Shown: positions 49,081 to 58,781, counted from the first letter of the stretch. The stretch is DNA of 64,000 nt from Asterias rubens (GCF_902459465.1 NC_047073.1:8495036-8559035); one strand, 5' to 3'. The notes: generated from the sequence alone by a model not told the origin. Numbers and translations are program-made.

Positions 49081-49153
49081 GGCGCCGTGGCTTAGTTGGC
49101 AAAGCGCCTGTCTAGTAAACAGGAAATCCCCGGTTCGAATCCGGGCGGTGCCT
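49081..49153 (+). tRNA. tRNA-Thr(AGT)
   Basis: Class g, variable loop AAATC. Confidence 0.94.
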
Positions 49154-49231
49154 TTACATTTATCCTTTTTAAAGACTCTTTTATTGAGAAATAGCAAGAT
49201 TCAAAGCTTGAAATTAACTATTATAACCAGA

Positions 49232-49304
49232 GCCCGGTTAGCTCAGTCGGTAGAGCATCAGACTTTTAATCTGAGGGTCAGGGGTTCAAGTCCCCTACCG
49301 GGCG
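49232..49304 (+). tRNA. tRNA-Lys(TTT)
   Basis: In a k2 position but with the clean k1 T stem (CAGGGG), a converted copy. Confidence 0.95.
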
Positions 49305-49388
49305 ACCATTGTTTGTCTTTTAAAATATTTTTTAATGAATATCACGCTAGGGACATTTTTACTACAATCAAATAAAACTTTGCTAACG

Positions 49389-49461
49389 GGCGCCGTGGCT
49401 TAGTTGGTAAAGCGCCTGTCTAGTAAACAGGAGATCCCCGGTTCGAGTCCGGGCGGTGCCT
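49389..49461 (+). tRNA. tRNA-Thr(AGT)
   Basis: Class a, intact. Confidence 0.95.
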
Positions 49462-49544
49462 ACAGGTTTTAACCTACCCTTTGAACTAGCCATATTTGTA
49501 TACTTGTCATTTCATAATGTGTTTCTTATTGAGAGTTTGTCAGA

Positions 49545-49617
49545 GCCCGGTTAGCTCAGTCGGTAGAGCATCAGACTTTTAATCTGAGGGTCAGGGGTTC
49601 AAGTCCCCTACCAGGCG
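49545..49617 (+). tRNA. tRNA-Lys(TTT)
   Basis: Class k1 with a C4-A69 acceptor mismatch (ACCAGGC). Confidence 0.88.
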
Positions 49618-49702
49618 ACCATGTTTTCACTTTTGAAATTTTTTGGAATGAATATCATGCTAGTAATATTTTTTACTACAATCAAATGAAACTTTGTCAA
49701 AA

Positions 49703-49777
49703 GGCGCCGTGGCTTATAGTTGTTAAAGCGCCTGTCTAGTAAACAGGAGATCCCCGGTTCAAATCCGAGCGGTGCCT
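49703..49777 (+). tRNA. tRNA-Thr(AGT)-like, divergent D arm
   Basis: Class d. Confidence 0.62.
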
Positions 49778-49967
49778 TTTTTCTCAATTATTTTCTCAAT
49801 GTACATTTTTTTTCGGCCGCAAGAAATACACCCTGTTCTGTAATCCTTTGACTGAAGCTTGAGATTCGAAAGTTTAGTTGAAACCAAGCTATAGGCCTTT
49901 TTACCCCATTCTTTTCAAAGTAAAAATTAATCACATGTTTATAAAATAACAGCATTTGAGAGCATCT

Positions 49968-50041
49968 GGCGCCGTGGCTTAGTTGGTTAAAGCGCCTGTC
50001 TTGTAAACAGGAGATCCCCGGTTCAAATCCGGGCGGTGCCT
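49968..50041 (+). tRNA. tRNA-Thr(TGT)
   Basis: Class t; last intact TGT copy of the array. Confidence 0.95.
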
Positions 50042-50124
50042 TTTTGTTTTAAACAATACAGTTTCCGCCTTGACGCTTTCTGGTCAAAATCTTTAAACTT
50101 GGCTTTGAATGTATATTCTTCAGA

Positions 50125-50197
50125 GCCCGGTTAGCTCAGTCGGTAGAGCATCAGGCTTTTAATCTGAGGGTCAGGGGTTCAAGTCCCCTAACGGGCG
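50125..50197 (+). tRNA. tRNA-Lys(TTT)
   Basis: Class k3, G6-A67 mismatch. Confidence 0.87.
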
Positions 50198-50285
50198 TTG
50201 TTCGTCTGGTGACAAACAAAATAGTTTAGCTTCCACATTTTGCTATCGACAATAGCTTATTTTAAATCGCGTTTTGGATATTATA

Positions 50286-50358
50286 GGCGCCGTGGCATAG
50301 TTGGCAAAGCGCCTGTCCAGTAAACAGGAGATCCCCGGTTCGAATCCGGGCGGTGCCT
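50286..50358 (+). tRNA. tRNA-Thr(AGT), C33 variant
   Basis: Class c; last C33 copy. Confidence 0.8.
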
Positions 50359-50435
50359 TTACATTTATCCTTTTTAAGACTCTTTTATTGAGAAGTAGCA
50401 AGATTCAAAGCTTGAAATTAACTATTATAACCAGA

Positions 50436-50508
50436 GCCCGGTTAGCTCAGTCGGTAGAGCATCAGACTTTTAATCTGAGGGTCACGGGTTCAAGTCCCCT
50501 ACCGGGCG
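50436..50508 (+). tRNA. tRNA-Lys(TTT)
   Basis: Class k2. Confidence 0.92.
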
Positions 50509-50592
50509 ACCATTGTTTGTCTTTTAAAAAAAATGTGAATGAATATCACGCTAGGGACATTTTTACTACAATCAAATAAAACTCTGCTAACG

Positions 50593-50665
50593 GGCGCCGT
50601 GGCTTAGTTGGTAATGCGCCTGTCTAGTAAACAGGAGATCCCCGGTTCGAGTCCGGGCGGTGCCT
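50593..50665 (+). tRNA. tRNA-Thr(AGT)
   Basis: Class a, AATGC D arm. Confidence 0.92.
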
Positions 50666-50748
50666 ACAGGTTTTAACCTACCCTTTGAACTAGCCATATT
50701 TGTATACTTGTCATTTCATAACGTGTTTCTTATTGAGAGTTTGTCAGA

Positions 50749-50821
50749 GCCCGGTTAGCTCAGTCGGTAGAGCATCAGACTTTTAATCTGAGGGTCAGGG
50801 GTTCAAGTCCCCTACCGGGCG
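50749..50821 (+). tRNA. tRNA-Lys(TTT)
   Basis: Class k1. Confidence 0.96.
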
Positions 50822-50906
50822 ACCATGGTTTCACTTTTCAACATTTTTTGAATGAATATCATGCTAGAAACATTTTTTACTACAATCAAATGAAACTTTG
50901 TCAAGA

Positions 50907-50979
50907 GGCGCCGTGGCTTAGTTGGCAAAGCGCCTGTCTAGTAAACAGGAGATCCCCGGTTCGAATCCGGGCGGTGCCT
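50907..50979 (+). tRNA. tRNA-Thr(AGT)
   Basis: Class g, intact; start of the uniform 621-base stretch. Confidence 0.95.
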
Positions 50980-51056
50980 TTACATTTATCCTTTTTAAGA
51001 CTCTTTTATTGAGAAATAGCAAGATTCAAAGCTTGAAATTAACTATTATAACCAGA

Positions 51057-51129
51057 GCCCGGTTAGCTCAGTCGGTAGAGCATCAGACTTTTAATCTGAG
51101 GGTCACGGGTTCAAGTCCCCTACCGGGCG
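51057..51129 (+). tRNA. tRNA-Lys(TTT)
   Basis: Class k2. Confidence 0.92.
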
Positions 51130-51213
51130 ACCATTGTTTGTCTTTTAAAAAAATTTGTAATGAATATCACGCTAGGGACATTTTTACTACAATCAAATAA
51201 AACTTTGCTAACG

Positions 51214-51286
51214 GGCGCCGTGGCTTAGTTGGTAAAGCGCCTGTCTAGTAAACAGGAGATCCCCGGTTCGAGTCCGGGCGGTGCCT
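51214..51286 (+). tRNA. tRNA-Thr(AGT)
   Basis: Class a, intact. Confidence 0.95.
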
Positions 51287-51369
51287 ACAGGTTTTAACCT
51301 ACCCTTTGAACTAGCCATATTTGTATACTTGTCATTTCACAACGTGTTTCTTATTGAGAGTTTGTCAGA

Positions 51370-51442
51370 GCCCGGTTAGCTCAGTCGGTAGAGCATCAGA
51401 CTTTTAATCTGAGGGTCAGGGGTTCAAGTCCCCTACCGGGCG
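51370..51442 (+). tRNA. tRNA-Lys(TTT)
   Basis: Class k1. Confidence 0.96.
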
Positions 51443-51527
51443 ACCATGGTTTCACTTTTCAACATTTTTTGAATGAATATCATGCTAGAAACATGTTTTA
51501 CTACAATCAAATGAAACTTTGTCAAGA

Positions 51528-51600
51528 GGCGCCGTGGCTTAGTTGGCAAAGCGCCTGTCTAGTAAACAGGAGATCCCCGGTTCGAATCCGGGCGGTGCCT
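51528..51600 (+). tRNA. tRNA-Thr(AGT)
   Basis: Class g, intact. Confidence 0.95.
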
Positions 51601-51677
51601 TTACATTTATTCTTTTTAAGACTCTTTTATTGAGAAATAGCAAGATTCAAAGCTTGAAATTAACTATTATAACCAGA

Positions 51678-51750
51678 GCCCGGTTAGCTCAGTCGGTAGA
51701 GCATCTGACTTTTAATCTGAGGGTCACGGGTTCAAGTCCCCTACCGGGCG
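51678..51750 (+). tRNA. tRNA-Lys(TTT)
   Basis: Class k2 with the T-T anticodon-stem mismatch. Confidence 0.88.
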
Positions 51751-51833
51751 ACCATTGTTTGTCTTTTAAATTTTTCTTAATGAATATCACGCTAGGGACA
51801 TTTTTACTACAATCAAATAAAATTTTGCTAACG

Positions 51834-51906
51834 GGCGCCGTGGCTTAGTTGGTAAAGCGCCTGTCTAGTAAACAGGAGATCCCCGGTTCGAGTCCGGGCG
51901 GTGCCT
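51834..51906 (+). tRNA. tRNA-Thr(AGT)
   Basis: Class a, intact. Confidence 0.95.
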
Positions 51907-51989
51907 ACAGGTTTTAACCTACCCTTTGAACTAGCCATATTTGTATACTTGTCATTTCATAATGTGTTTCTTATTGAGAGTTTGTCAGA

Positions 51990-52062
51990 GCCCGGTTAGC
52001 TCAGTCGGTAGAGCATCAGACTTTTAATCTGAGGGTCAGGGGTTCAAGTCCCCTACCGGGCG
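51990..52062 (+). tRNA. tRNA-Lys(TTT)
   Basis: Class k1. Confidence 0.96.
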
Positions 52063-52147
52063 ACCATGGTTTCACTTTTCAACATTTTTTGAATGAATAT
52101 CATGCTAGAAACATTTTTTACTACAATCAAATGAAACTTTGTCAAGA

Positions 52148-52220
52148 GGCGCCGTGGCTTAGTTGGCAAAGCGCCTGTCTAGTAAACAGGAGATCCCCGG
52201 TTCGAATCCGGGCGGTGCCT
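52148..52220 (+). tRNA. tRNA-Thr(AGT)
   Basis: Class g, intact. Confidence 0.95.
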
Positions 52221-52297
52221 TTACATTTATCCTTTTTAAGACTCTTTTATTGAGAAATAGCAAGATTCAAAGCTTGAAATTAACTAGTATAACCAGA

Positions 52298-52370
52298 GCC
52301 CGGTTAGCTCAGTCGGTAGAGCATCAGACTTTTAATCTGAGGGTCACGGGTTCAAGTCCCCTACCGGGCG
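52298..52370 (+). tRNA. tRNA-Lys(TTT)
   Basis: Class k2. Confidence 0.92.
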
Positions 52371-52454
52371 ACCATTGTTTGTCTTTAAAAAAAAATTTGA
52401 ATGAATATCACGCTAGGGACATTTTTACTACAATCAAATAAAACTTTGCTAACG

Positions 52455-52527
52455 GGCGCCGTGGCTTAGTTGGTAAAGCGCCTGTCTAGTAAACTGGAGA
52501 TCCCCGGTTCGAGTCCGGGCGGTGCCT
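52455..52527 (+). tRNA. tRNA-Thr(AGT)
   Basis: Class a with a T-T mismatch in the anticodon stem (ACTGG). Confidence 0.88.
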
Positions 52528-52610
52528 ACAGGTTTTAACCTACCCTTTGAACTAGCCATATTTGTATACTTGTCATTTCATAATGTGTTTCTTATTGAGA
52601 GTTTGTCAGA

Positions 52611-52683
52611 GCCCGGTTAGCTCAGTCGGTAGAGCATCAGACTTTTAATCTGAGGGTCAGGGGTTCAAGTCCCCTACCGGGCG
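52611..52683 (+). tRNA. tRNA-Lys(TTT)
   Basis: Class k1. Confidence 0.96.
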
Positions 52684-52768
52684 ACCATGGTTTCACTTTT
52701 CAACATTTTTTGAATGAATATCATGCTAGAAACATTTTTTACTACAATCAAATGAAACTTTGTCAAGA

Positions 52769-52841
52769 GGCGCCGTGGCTTAGTTGGCAAAGCGCCTGTC
52801 TAGTAAACAGGAGATCCCCGGTTCGAATCCGGGCGGTGCCT
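52769..52841 (+). tRNA. tRNA-Thr(AGT)
   Basis: Class g, intact. Confidence 0.95.
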
Positions 52842-52918
52842 TTACATTTATTCTTTTTAAGACTCTTTTATTGAGAAATAGCAAGATTCAAAGCTTGAAA
52901 TTAACTATTATAACCAGA

Positions 52919-52991
52919 GCCCGGTTAGCTCAGTCGGTAGAGCATCAGACGTTTAATCTGAGGGTCACGGGTTCAAGTCCCCTACCGGGCG
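52919..52991 (+). tRNA. tRNA-Lys(TTT), G33 variant
   Basis: Class k2 with loop CGTTTAA: G in place of the invariant U33. Confidence 0.78.
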
Positions 52992-53075
52992 ACCATTGTT
53001 TGTCTTTTAAAAAAAATTTGAATGAATATCACGCTAGGGACATTTTTACTACAATCAAATAAAACTTTGCTAACG

Positions 53076-53148
53076 GGCGCCGTGGCTTAGTTGGTAAAGC
53101 GCCTGTCTAGTAAACAGGAGATCCCCGGTTCGAGTCCGGGCGGTGCCT
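53076..53148 (+). tRNA. tRNA-Thr(AGT)
   Basis: Class a, intact. Confidence 0.95.
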
Positions 53149-53231
53149 ACAGGTTTTAACCTACCCTTTGAACTAGCCATATTTGTATACTTGTCATTTC
53201 ATAATGTGTTTCTTATTGAGAGTTTGTCAGA

Positions 53232-53304
53232 GCCCGGTTAGCTCAGTCGGTAGAGCATCAGACTTTTAATCTGAGGGTCAGGGGTTCAAGTCCCCTACCG
53301 GGCG
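53232..53304 (+). tRNA. tRNA-Lys(TTT)
   Basis: Class k1. Confidence 0.96.
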
Positions 53305-53389
53305 ACCATGGTTTCACTTTTCAACATTTTTTGAATGAATATCATGCTAGAAACATTTTTTACTACAATCAAATGAAACTTTGTCAAGA

Positions 53390-53462
53390 GGCGCCGTGGC
53401 TTAGTTGGCAAAGCGCCTGTCTAGTACACAGGAAATCCCCGGTTCGAATCCGGGCGGTGCCT
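53390..53462 (+). tRNA. tRNA-Thr(AGT)
   Basis: Class g with C at position 38 (loop CTAGTAC) and variable loop AAATC. Confidence 0.88.
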
Positions 53463-53539
53463 TTACATTTATCCTTTTTAAGACTCTTTTATTGAGAAAT
53501 AGCAAGATTCAAAGCTAGAAATTAACTATTATAACCAGA

Positions 53540-53612
53540 GCCCGGTTAGCTCAGTCGGTAGAGCATCTGACTTTTAATCTGAGGGTCACGGGTTCAAGTC
53601 CCCTACCGGGCG
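53540..53612 (+). tRNA. tRNA-Lys(TTT)
   Basis: Class k2 with the T-T anticodon-stem mismatch. Confidence 0.88.
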
Positions 53613-53696
53613 ACCATTGTTTGTCTTTTAAAAATATTTTTAATGAATATCACGCTAGGGACATTTTTACTACAATCAAATAAAACTTTGCTAACG

Positions 53697-53769
53697 GGCG
53701 CCGTGGCTTAGTTGGTAAAGCGCCTGTCTAGTAAACAGGAGATCCCCGGTTCGAGTCCGGGCGGTGCCT
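53697..53769 (+). tRNA. tRNA-Thr(AGT)
   Basis: Class a, intact. Confidence 0.95.
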
Positions 53770-53852
53770 ACAGGTTTTAACCTACCCTTTGAACTAGCCA
53801 TATTTGTATACTTGTCATTTCACAACGTGTTTCTTATTGAGAGTTTGTCAGA

Positions 53853-53925
53853 GCCCGGTTAGCTCAGTCGGTAGAGCATCAGACTTTTAATCTGAGGGTC
53901 AGGGGTTCAAGTCCCCTACCGGGCG
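53853..53925 (+). tRNA. tRNA-Lys(TTT)
   Basis: Class k1. Confidence 0.96.
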
Positions 53926-54010
53926 ACCATGGTTTCACTTTTCAACATTTTTTGAATGAATATCATGCTAGAAACATTTTTTACTACAATCAAATGAAAC
54001 TTTGTCAAGA

Positions 54011-54083
54011 GGCGCCGTGGCTTAGTTGGCAAAGCGCCTGTCTAGTAAACAGGAGATCCCCGGTTCGAATCCGGGCGGTGCCT
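54011..54083 (+). tRNA. tRNA-Thr(AGT)
   Basis: Class g, intact. Confidence 0.95.
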
Positions 54084-54160
54084 TTACATTTATCTTTTTT
54101 AAGACTCTTTTATTGAGAAATAGCAAGATTCAAAGCTTGAAATTAACTAGTATAACCAGA

Positions 54161-54233
54161 GCCCGGTTAGCTCAGTCGGTAGAGCATCTGACTTTTAATC
54201 TGAGGGTCACGGGTTCAAGTCCTCTACCGGGCG
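54161..54233 (+). tRNA. tRNA-Lys(TTT)
   Basis: Class k2 with the T-T anticodon-stem mismatch and a further T-stem change (CCTCT). Confidence 0.82.
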
Positions 54234-54317
54234 ACCATTGTTTGTCTTTTAAAATTTTTTTTAATGAATATCACGCTAGGGACATTTTTACTACAATCAA
54301 ATAAAATTTTGCTAACG

Positions 54318-54390
54318 GGCGCCGTGGCTTAGTTGGTAAAGCGCCTGTCTAGTAAACAGGAGATCCCCGGTTCGAGTCCGGGCGGTGCCT
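54318..54390 (+). tRNA. tRNA-Thr(AGT)
   Basis: Class a, intact. Confidence 0.95.
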
Positions 54391-54473
54391 ACAGGTTTTA
54401 ACCTACCCTTTGAACTAGCCATATTTGTATACTTGTCATTTCATAATGTGTTTCTTATTGAGAGTTTGTCAGA

Positions 54474-54546
54474 GCCCGGTTAGCTCAGTCGGTAGAGCAT
54501 CAGACTTTTAATCTGAGGGTCAGGGGTTCAAGTCCCCTACCGGGCG
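54474..54546 (+). tRNA. tRNA-Lys(TTT)
   Basis: Class k1. Confidence 0.96.
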
Positions 54547-54631
54547 ACCATGGTTTCACTTTTCAACATTTTTTGAATGAATATCATGCTAGAAACATTT
54601 TTTACTACAATCAAATGAAACTTTGTCAAGA

Positions 54632-54704
54632 GGCGCCGTGGCTTAGTTGGCAAAGCGCCTGTCTAGTAAACAGGAGATCCCCGGTTCGAATCCGGGCGGT
54701 GCCT
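54632..54704 (+). tRNA. tRNA-Thr(AGT)
   Basis: Class g, intact. Confidence 0.95.
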
Positions 54705-54781
54705 TTACATTTATCCTTTTTAAGACTCTTTTATTGAGAAATAGCAAGATTCAAAGCTTGAAATTAACTAGTATAACCAGA

Positions 54782-54853
54782 GCCCGGTTAGCTCAGTCGG
54801 TAGAGCATCAGACTTTTAATCTGAGGGTCACGGGTTCAAGTCCCCTACGGGCG
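54782..54853 (+). tRNA. tRNA-Lys(TTT), one base deleted
   Basis: Class k2; 3' acceptor strand one C short (ACGGGC), 72 nt. Confidence 0.7.
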
Positions 54854-54937
54854 ACCATTGTTTGTCTTTTAAAAAAAATTTGAATGAATATCACGCTAGG
54901 GACATTTTTACTACAATCAAATAAAACTTTGCTAACG

Positions 54938-55010
54938 GGCGCCGTGGCTTAGTTGGTAAAGCGCCTGTCTAGTAAACAGGAGATCCCCGGTTCGAGTCCG
55001 GGCGGTGCCT
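54938..55010 (+). tRNA. tRNA-Thr(AGT)
   Basis: Class a, intact. Confidence 0.95.
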
Positions 55011-55093
55011 ACAGGTTTTAACCTACCCTTTGAACTAGCCATATTTGTATACTTGTCATTTCATAATGTGTTTCTTATTAAGAGTTTGTCAGA

Positions 55094-55166
55094 GCCCGGT
55101 TAGCTCAGTCGGTAGAGCATCAGACTTTTAATCTGAGGGTCAGGGGTTCAAGTCCCCTACCGGGCG
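55094..55166 (+). tRNA. tRNA-Lys(TTT)
   Basis: Class k1; last intact Lys copy. Confidence 0.96.
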
Positions 55167-55251
55167 ACCATGTTTTCACTTTTGAATTTTTTTTTGAATG
55201 AATATTATGCTAGGAAATTTTTTACTTCAATCAAATGAAACTTTGTCAAAA

Positions 55252-55326
55252 GGCGCCGTGGCTTATAGTTGTTAAAGCGCCTGTCTAGTAAACAGGAGAT
55301 CCCCGGTTCGAATCCGAGCGGTGCCT
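55252..55326 (+). tRNA. tRNA-Thr(AGT)-like, divergent D arm
   Basis: Class d, but with TTCGAAT in the T loop where the other class d copies have TTCAAAT. Confidence 0.62.
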
Positions 55327-55468
55327 TTTTTCTCAATTATTTTCTCAATGTACATTTTTTTTCGGCCGCAAGAAATACAATTGTTTCGGTAATGGGTGAC
55401 TTCTCCGTCACAGGCTGCGATAACACGCAAATCAGGTTTGTTCATTCTTTTATCAACAAGTTTTTTTC

Positions 55469-55505
55469 AGAGGGTCATGGATGGGTTCATGTCCCCTATC
55501 GGGCG
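55469..55505 (+). pseudogene. tRNA-Lys 3' half remnant
   Basis: GAGGGTCATGGATGGGTTCA and CCCCTATCGGGCG match the variable loop, T arm and acceptor of the Lys genes; the 5' half is lost. Confidence 0.7.
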
Positions 55506-55574
55506 CTGTTGCGTTTGTCACTCAAGCATTATTTCTTTTTGTTATAGCTCCATTACGTTACGTGTCGTAGCAGA

Positions 55575-55648
55575 GGCGCCGTGGCTTAGTTGGTTAAAGC
55601 GCCAGTCTTGTGAACAGGAGATCTCCGGTTCGAATCCGGGCAGTTTGT
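55575..55648 (+). pseudogene. tRNA-Thr(TGT)-like, degenerate array end
   Basis: Loop CTTGTGA with an A-A mismatch in the anticodon stem; the 3' acceptor strand (CAGTTTG) no longer pairs. Confidence 0.75.
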
Positions 55649-55900
55649 CTAGTACAAAAAATCCCTTCTGGATTGTACAGACTTTTTTGGCTGTGCAATG
55701 ACGTCAAGTTTCGAATTTGAGATTTAGACGCTTTCCCCACTTTCAATCCACTACCTTTTGCAGGGATAAGACATTTCAGACATTATCTGAATTCAGACTT
55801 TTTAAAGTCTGCCTGGTTAACAAAAATTTGCTGTGTTGTTCTCCAAATTAAACTTCAAAGGAATCTTAAACTTCAGGGGTTATGAAAAGGTGGAAACTCC
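55649..55900. other. Region without recognisable gene
   Basis: Single-copy-looking flank of the array; nothing coding recognised. Confidence 0.4.
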
Positions 55901-55909
55901 AGACTTTTG

Positions 55910-56308
55910 TTTTAAAGGCAGTGGACACTAGACCGGTATTGGTAATTACTCAATAATTGTTAGCATAAAAACTTACTTGGTAACGAGTAATGGGGAGCTG
56001 TTTATAGTGAGAAACATTGTGAGAAACGGCTCCATCTTATAAGTAACTTAGTAATCGAGGAAGAAGTTATTTTCCACGAATTAGATTTCGAGACTCAAGA
56101 ATTAGATTTTCAGGTCTCGAAATCAATTGCATCTGAAAGCACACAACTTCGTGTGACAAGGGTGTTTTTCCTTCATTATTATCTTGCAACTTCGAAGACC
56201 AATTGTGCTCAAATTTTAACAGGTTGTTGTTTTATTCATCATGTTGAGATCCACCAAGTGAGAAGACTGTTCTTTGACAATAACCAACAGTGTCCAGTGT
56301 CTTTAATA
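55910..56308. mobile_element. Family A element
   Basis: TTTAAAGGCAGTGGACACTA to CAGTGTCCAGTGTCTTTAA; small insert CTAGACCGG after the left end. Confidence 0.8.
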
Positions 56309-57745
56309 CTTCCAAATCTCTCTCGCTATTCCCCAGGAGCAGGCCCGTGTACGCCACCCTCCCGGAAAAAGAATAAAATATAAATGAAACTTTTCAAACA
56401 AAATAATAATTTAGATATTGACCAAATCCAAAAGGCCCAAAATTCTACTGCTCCAATTTTAAAGGTTTTTTTTGTTATGCCTTTAATTCGGTCTCAAAAT
56501 GTAGGCCTACCCAGCAGAGCATCTAGAATGCACAATGTCCCGGCCCTTAAGTGGTCCGGACGGACCCCATGCCGTTAAGGCTTTGCGCTCGCATGCTCCA
56601 CTTTTGACAAAATACCCCCCCCCCCCCCCACCTTCACCCTTGATGATGATGGTGATGGGGATGAAATGCCGTCTAAGCAATTAATATGCAGACATAATTG
56701 ATACGAAGCTGTAATTGAGTTGTTTTTCATATAAATCACTAAGGTACGTTTACAGCCGTTCAGGCAATGATTTGTTGCTCTTTCAACAAACTTCATTGAG
56801 TCCCAGGTATATAAAATGAGATAAAACTAAATGAGCAAAAACTCTGGGAAAAACTTGTGGATGCTTAAAGGCAGGGCTTTTTTTTGTAAATGTATCCCAA
56901 CATTTGCATGCAATAAAAAAAAACTTTGAGGAAGAAAAATTCAATATGATTGGCCAAAGAAAAAGTTGCAAGACGCCGGGATACCCGAAGCCTTTCTCAT
57001 AATCAAATGTTGGAATAAAACATTACTGCTTTCTTTTAAAACTTTGTTCGTAACACAAATAAATATACTTCATATTATGCAACGAATATAATATCACAAA
57101 AGTTACGAGCCTGTGAACATTTTATCGAAATTACATTATCACGATTTCATTTATTCATCGACTATTTGACTAACCGATAAAAGACAACAATGAGTGTGTT
57201 TTGGGGCAATGGTCGCGCACGGTTATGGTTATTTTAGCCGAATAATTAACTTTTCGGGACAATGGCTACAGATTTCAAAATTATCAAACCTAATCTCTGT
57301 ATCATAATCACAAAATGAATTGTTTCAATCATTGTAAACGATGCACATACAAAACCTTTGACATTAAATTGCATCATCAGTTTTGCAACATTGCATTTTT
57401 TAATGCGCTGATTTGAAACATGCGTGTTGGACTATGAACTTTACTGATTTTTCTTGTAAATGTGTTTTAGCTCAAACCTTATCTTTTGTTAAGTGTTCAA
57501 AGGTCCCGGAACAAAATATCTCAAGAGATTTATCTATTGAATGGGCAGATGATAATACATAATGGTTGTTAGCACTCATTATTATGTAATTATTGAATTT
57601 ATGTTTACGCAATTATACTAAAGCGAAAGAAACTCAGTTGAAATGAAACAAAAAATTGCCGCTCAGTTTCTTGACATGGGGATGGATATAGGAATTTTAA
57701 AACAGAACTTGTATTATGCATGAAAGAATTGTTTTAGTTACCTGC
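56309..57745. other. Region without recognisable gene
   Basis: AT-rich, with a C run near 56616 and no exon, RNA gene or clear repeat family. Confidence 0.45.
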
Positions 57746-57747
57746 AG

Positions 57748-58035
57748 CCGATTTCACGAAACGCTAGGATTATTCCTTTCTCGAGTTAGGACGAGTAACC
57801 CTTCCTAACTATAGGAAGGGTTCAATTCGTGCTACGTCTTCGGATACGGAACTGAACTCGTCCTAAGGCCTAAGATTAATCCTAAGTAAGTTGGAAAGAG
57901 CTTGGTGAAATCGACGGTAGATGGTCGATTTCACAAACAGAAAGACTAGTTCTAACTTAGGACTAGTCCCAGGAGATATCAAAAACATAAGGGTTGTCCT
58001 AAGTTTAGGACGAGTAACTCATCCTACAAATCCTT
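57748..58035. repeat. Family C repeats, two adjoining
   Basis: GATTTCACGAAACGCTAGGA with GAGTTAGGACGAGTAACCC, then from about 57925 GATTTCACAAACAGAAAGAC with AACTTAGGACTAGTCC. Confidence 0.6.
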
Positions 58036-58217
58036 TAAAGTTTGGGGAAAACCTCTAGACCCTTTTAGCGTATACACAGAACGGCTTCCCCTGTTGTAGA
58101 TTTAGTAATCTTCGCAACTCTATCCAACTATCCCTCTGTGCCGAACTGAAAGGTTTTTAAATAGCCCCATCCCAGACCTGTTGTTACTATGCTTAATCAT
58201 TCTTAATTTTTGTCTTT

Positions 58218-58400
58218 TAAATGCAGTGGACACTATTGGTAATTACTCAAAATAGTTTTTAGCATAAAACCTTTCTTCGAGTAATAGGGAGAGGTTGATG
58301 GTATAAAACATTGTAAGAAACAGCTCCCTCTGTAGTGACGTAGTTTTCGAGAAAGGAGTAATTTTCCACGAATTTGATTTCGAGACCTCAGGTTTAGTAA
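58218..58400. repeat. Family A element, 5' half
   Basis: Starts TTAAATGCAGTGGACACTAT and stops after GATTTCGAGACCTCAGGTTT. Confidence 0.75.
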
Positions 58401-58781
58401 TAAACCAGAGTAATAAAAGACGTAGATGGAGCTAATTCCATCCTTTGACTTGTCTTCGCAAAAAAAATCCACTGTCACAATAAGTAATATTATTGTCATC
58501 AGCTGTTTTTCGTACCGTATCAGCAAACAAATTTGCATACAATGTTTGGTTTAAACTTAATAGTATTCCTTTAAACGCTTTAGCTTCAATATGTGCCTAC
58601 TAAGGTTGGGGAGGTGGGGGGGGGGGGCTGTCAGAAGTTTGCTTGCTAGTAAGACTTTAAAGTCCGTGTCGACTTCTGGACTCAGTATTCGTGGCATGTT
58701 GCACATACAAGGAATTTGGAATGTTTCCTTGTGTGTTTTACTATGGTTTTACACATTCACCAATGTGCTCAGTGCTTTTGA

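Larger units (their letters stand above)
40221..55648 (+). repeat. Tandem tRNA-Thr / tRNA-Lys gene array (95 copies)
   Basis: All copies lie on one strand, 80-190 bases apart, each with an internal A box and B box (GGTTCGAATCC or GGTTCAAGTCC) and a T run within about 20 bases downstream. Thr classes used below: t = TGT anticodon, 74 nt; c = AGT with C at position 33; g = AGT with GGCAAAG or GGCTAAG D loop; a = AGT with GGTAAAG or GGTAATG D loop; d = AGT, 75 nt, D loop lacking the GG pair and one C-A mismatch in the T stem. Lys classes: k1 = clean T stem; k2 = one C-C mismatch in the T stem (CACGGG); k3 = G-T pair closing the anticodon stem and, in most, an acceptor mismatch. Spacers are conserved by class. 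A basic pair (Thr+Lys) is about 308 bp; two pairs make about 621 bp. Ends below include the discriminator base. Confidence 0.97.

Noticed and set aside
40554-55547. Recurrent 92-132 residue frames in the array (MAKRLSSKQEIPGSNPGG...)
   Set aside because: They are read-through of Thr and Lys tRNA genes and their spacers; the recurring peptides are translations of the T arm and D arm. No independent coding signal.
40221-55648. CRISPR array or satellite DNA
   Set aside because: Regular spacing, but the repeated units fold as tRNA-Thr and tRNA-Lys and the spacers are themselves conserved; the window is from an animal genome.
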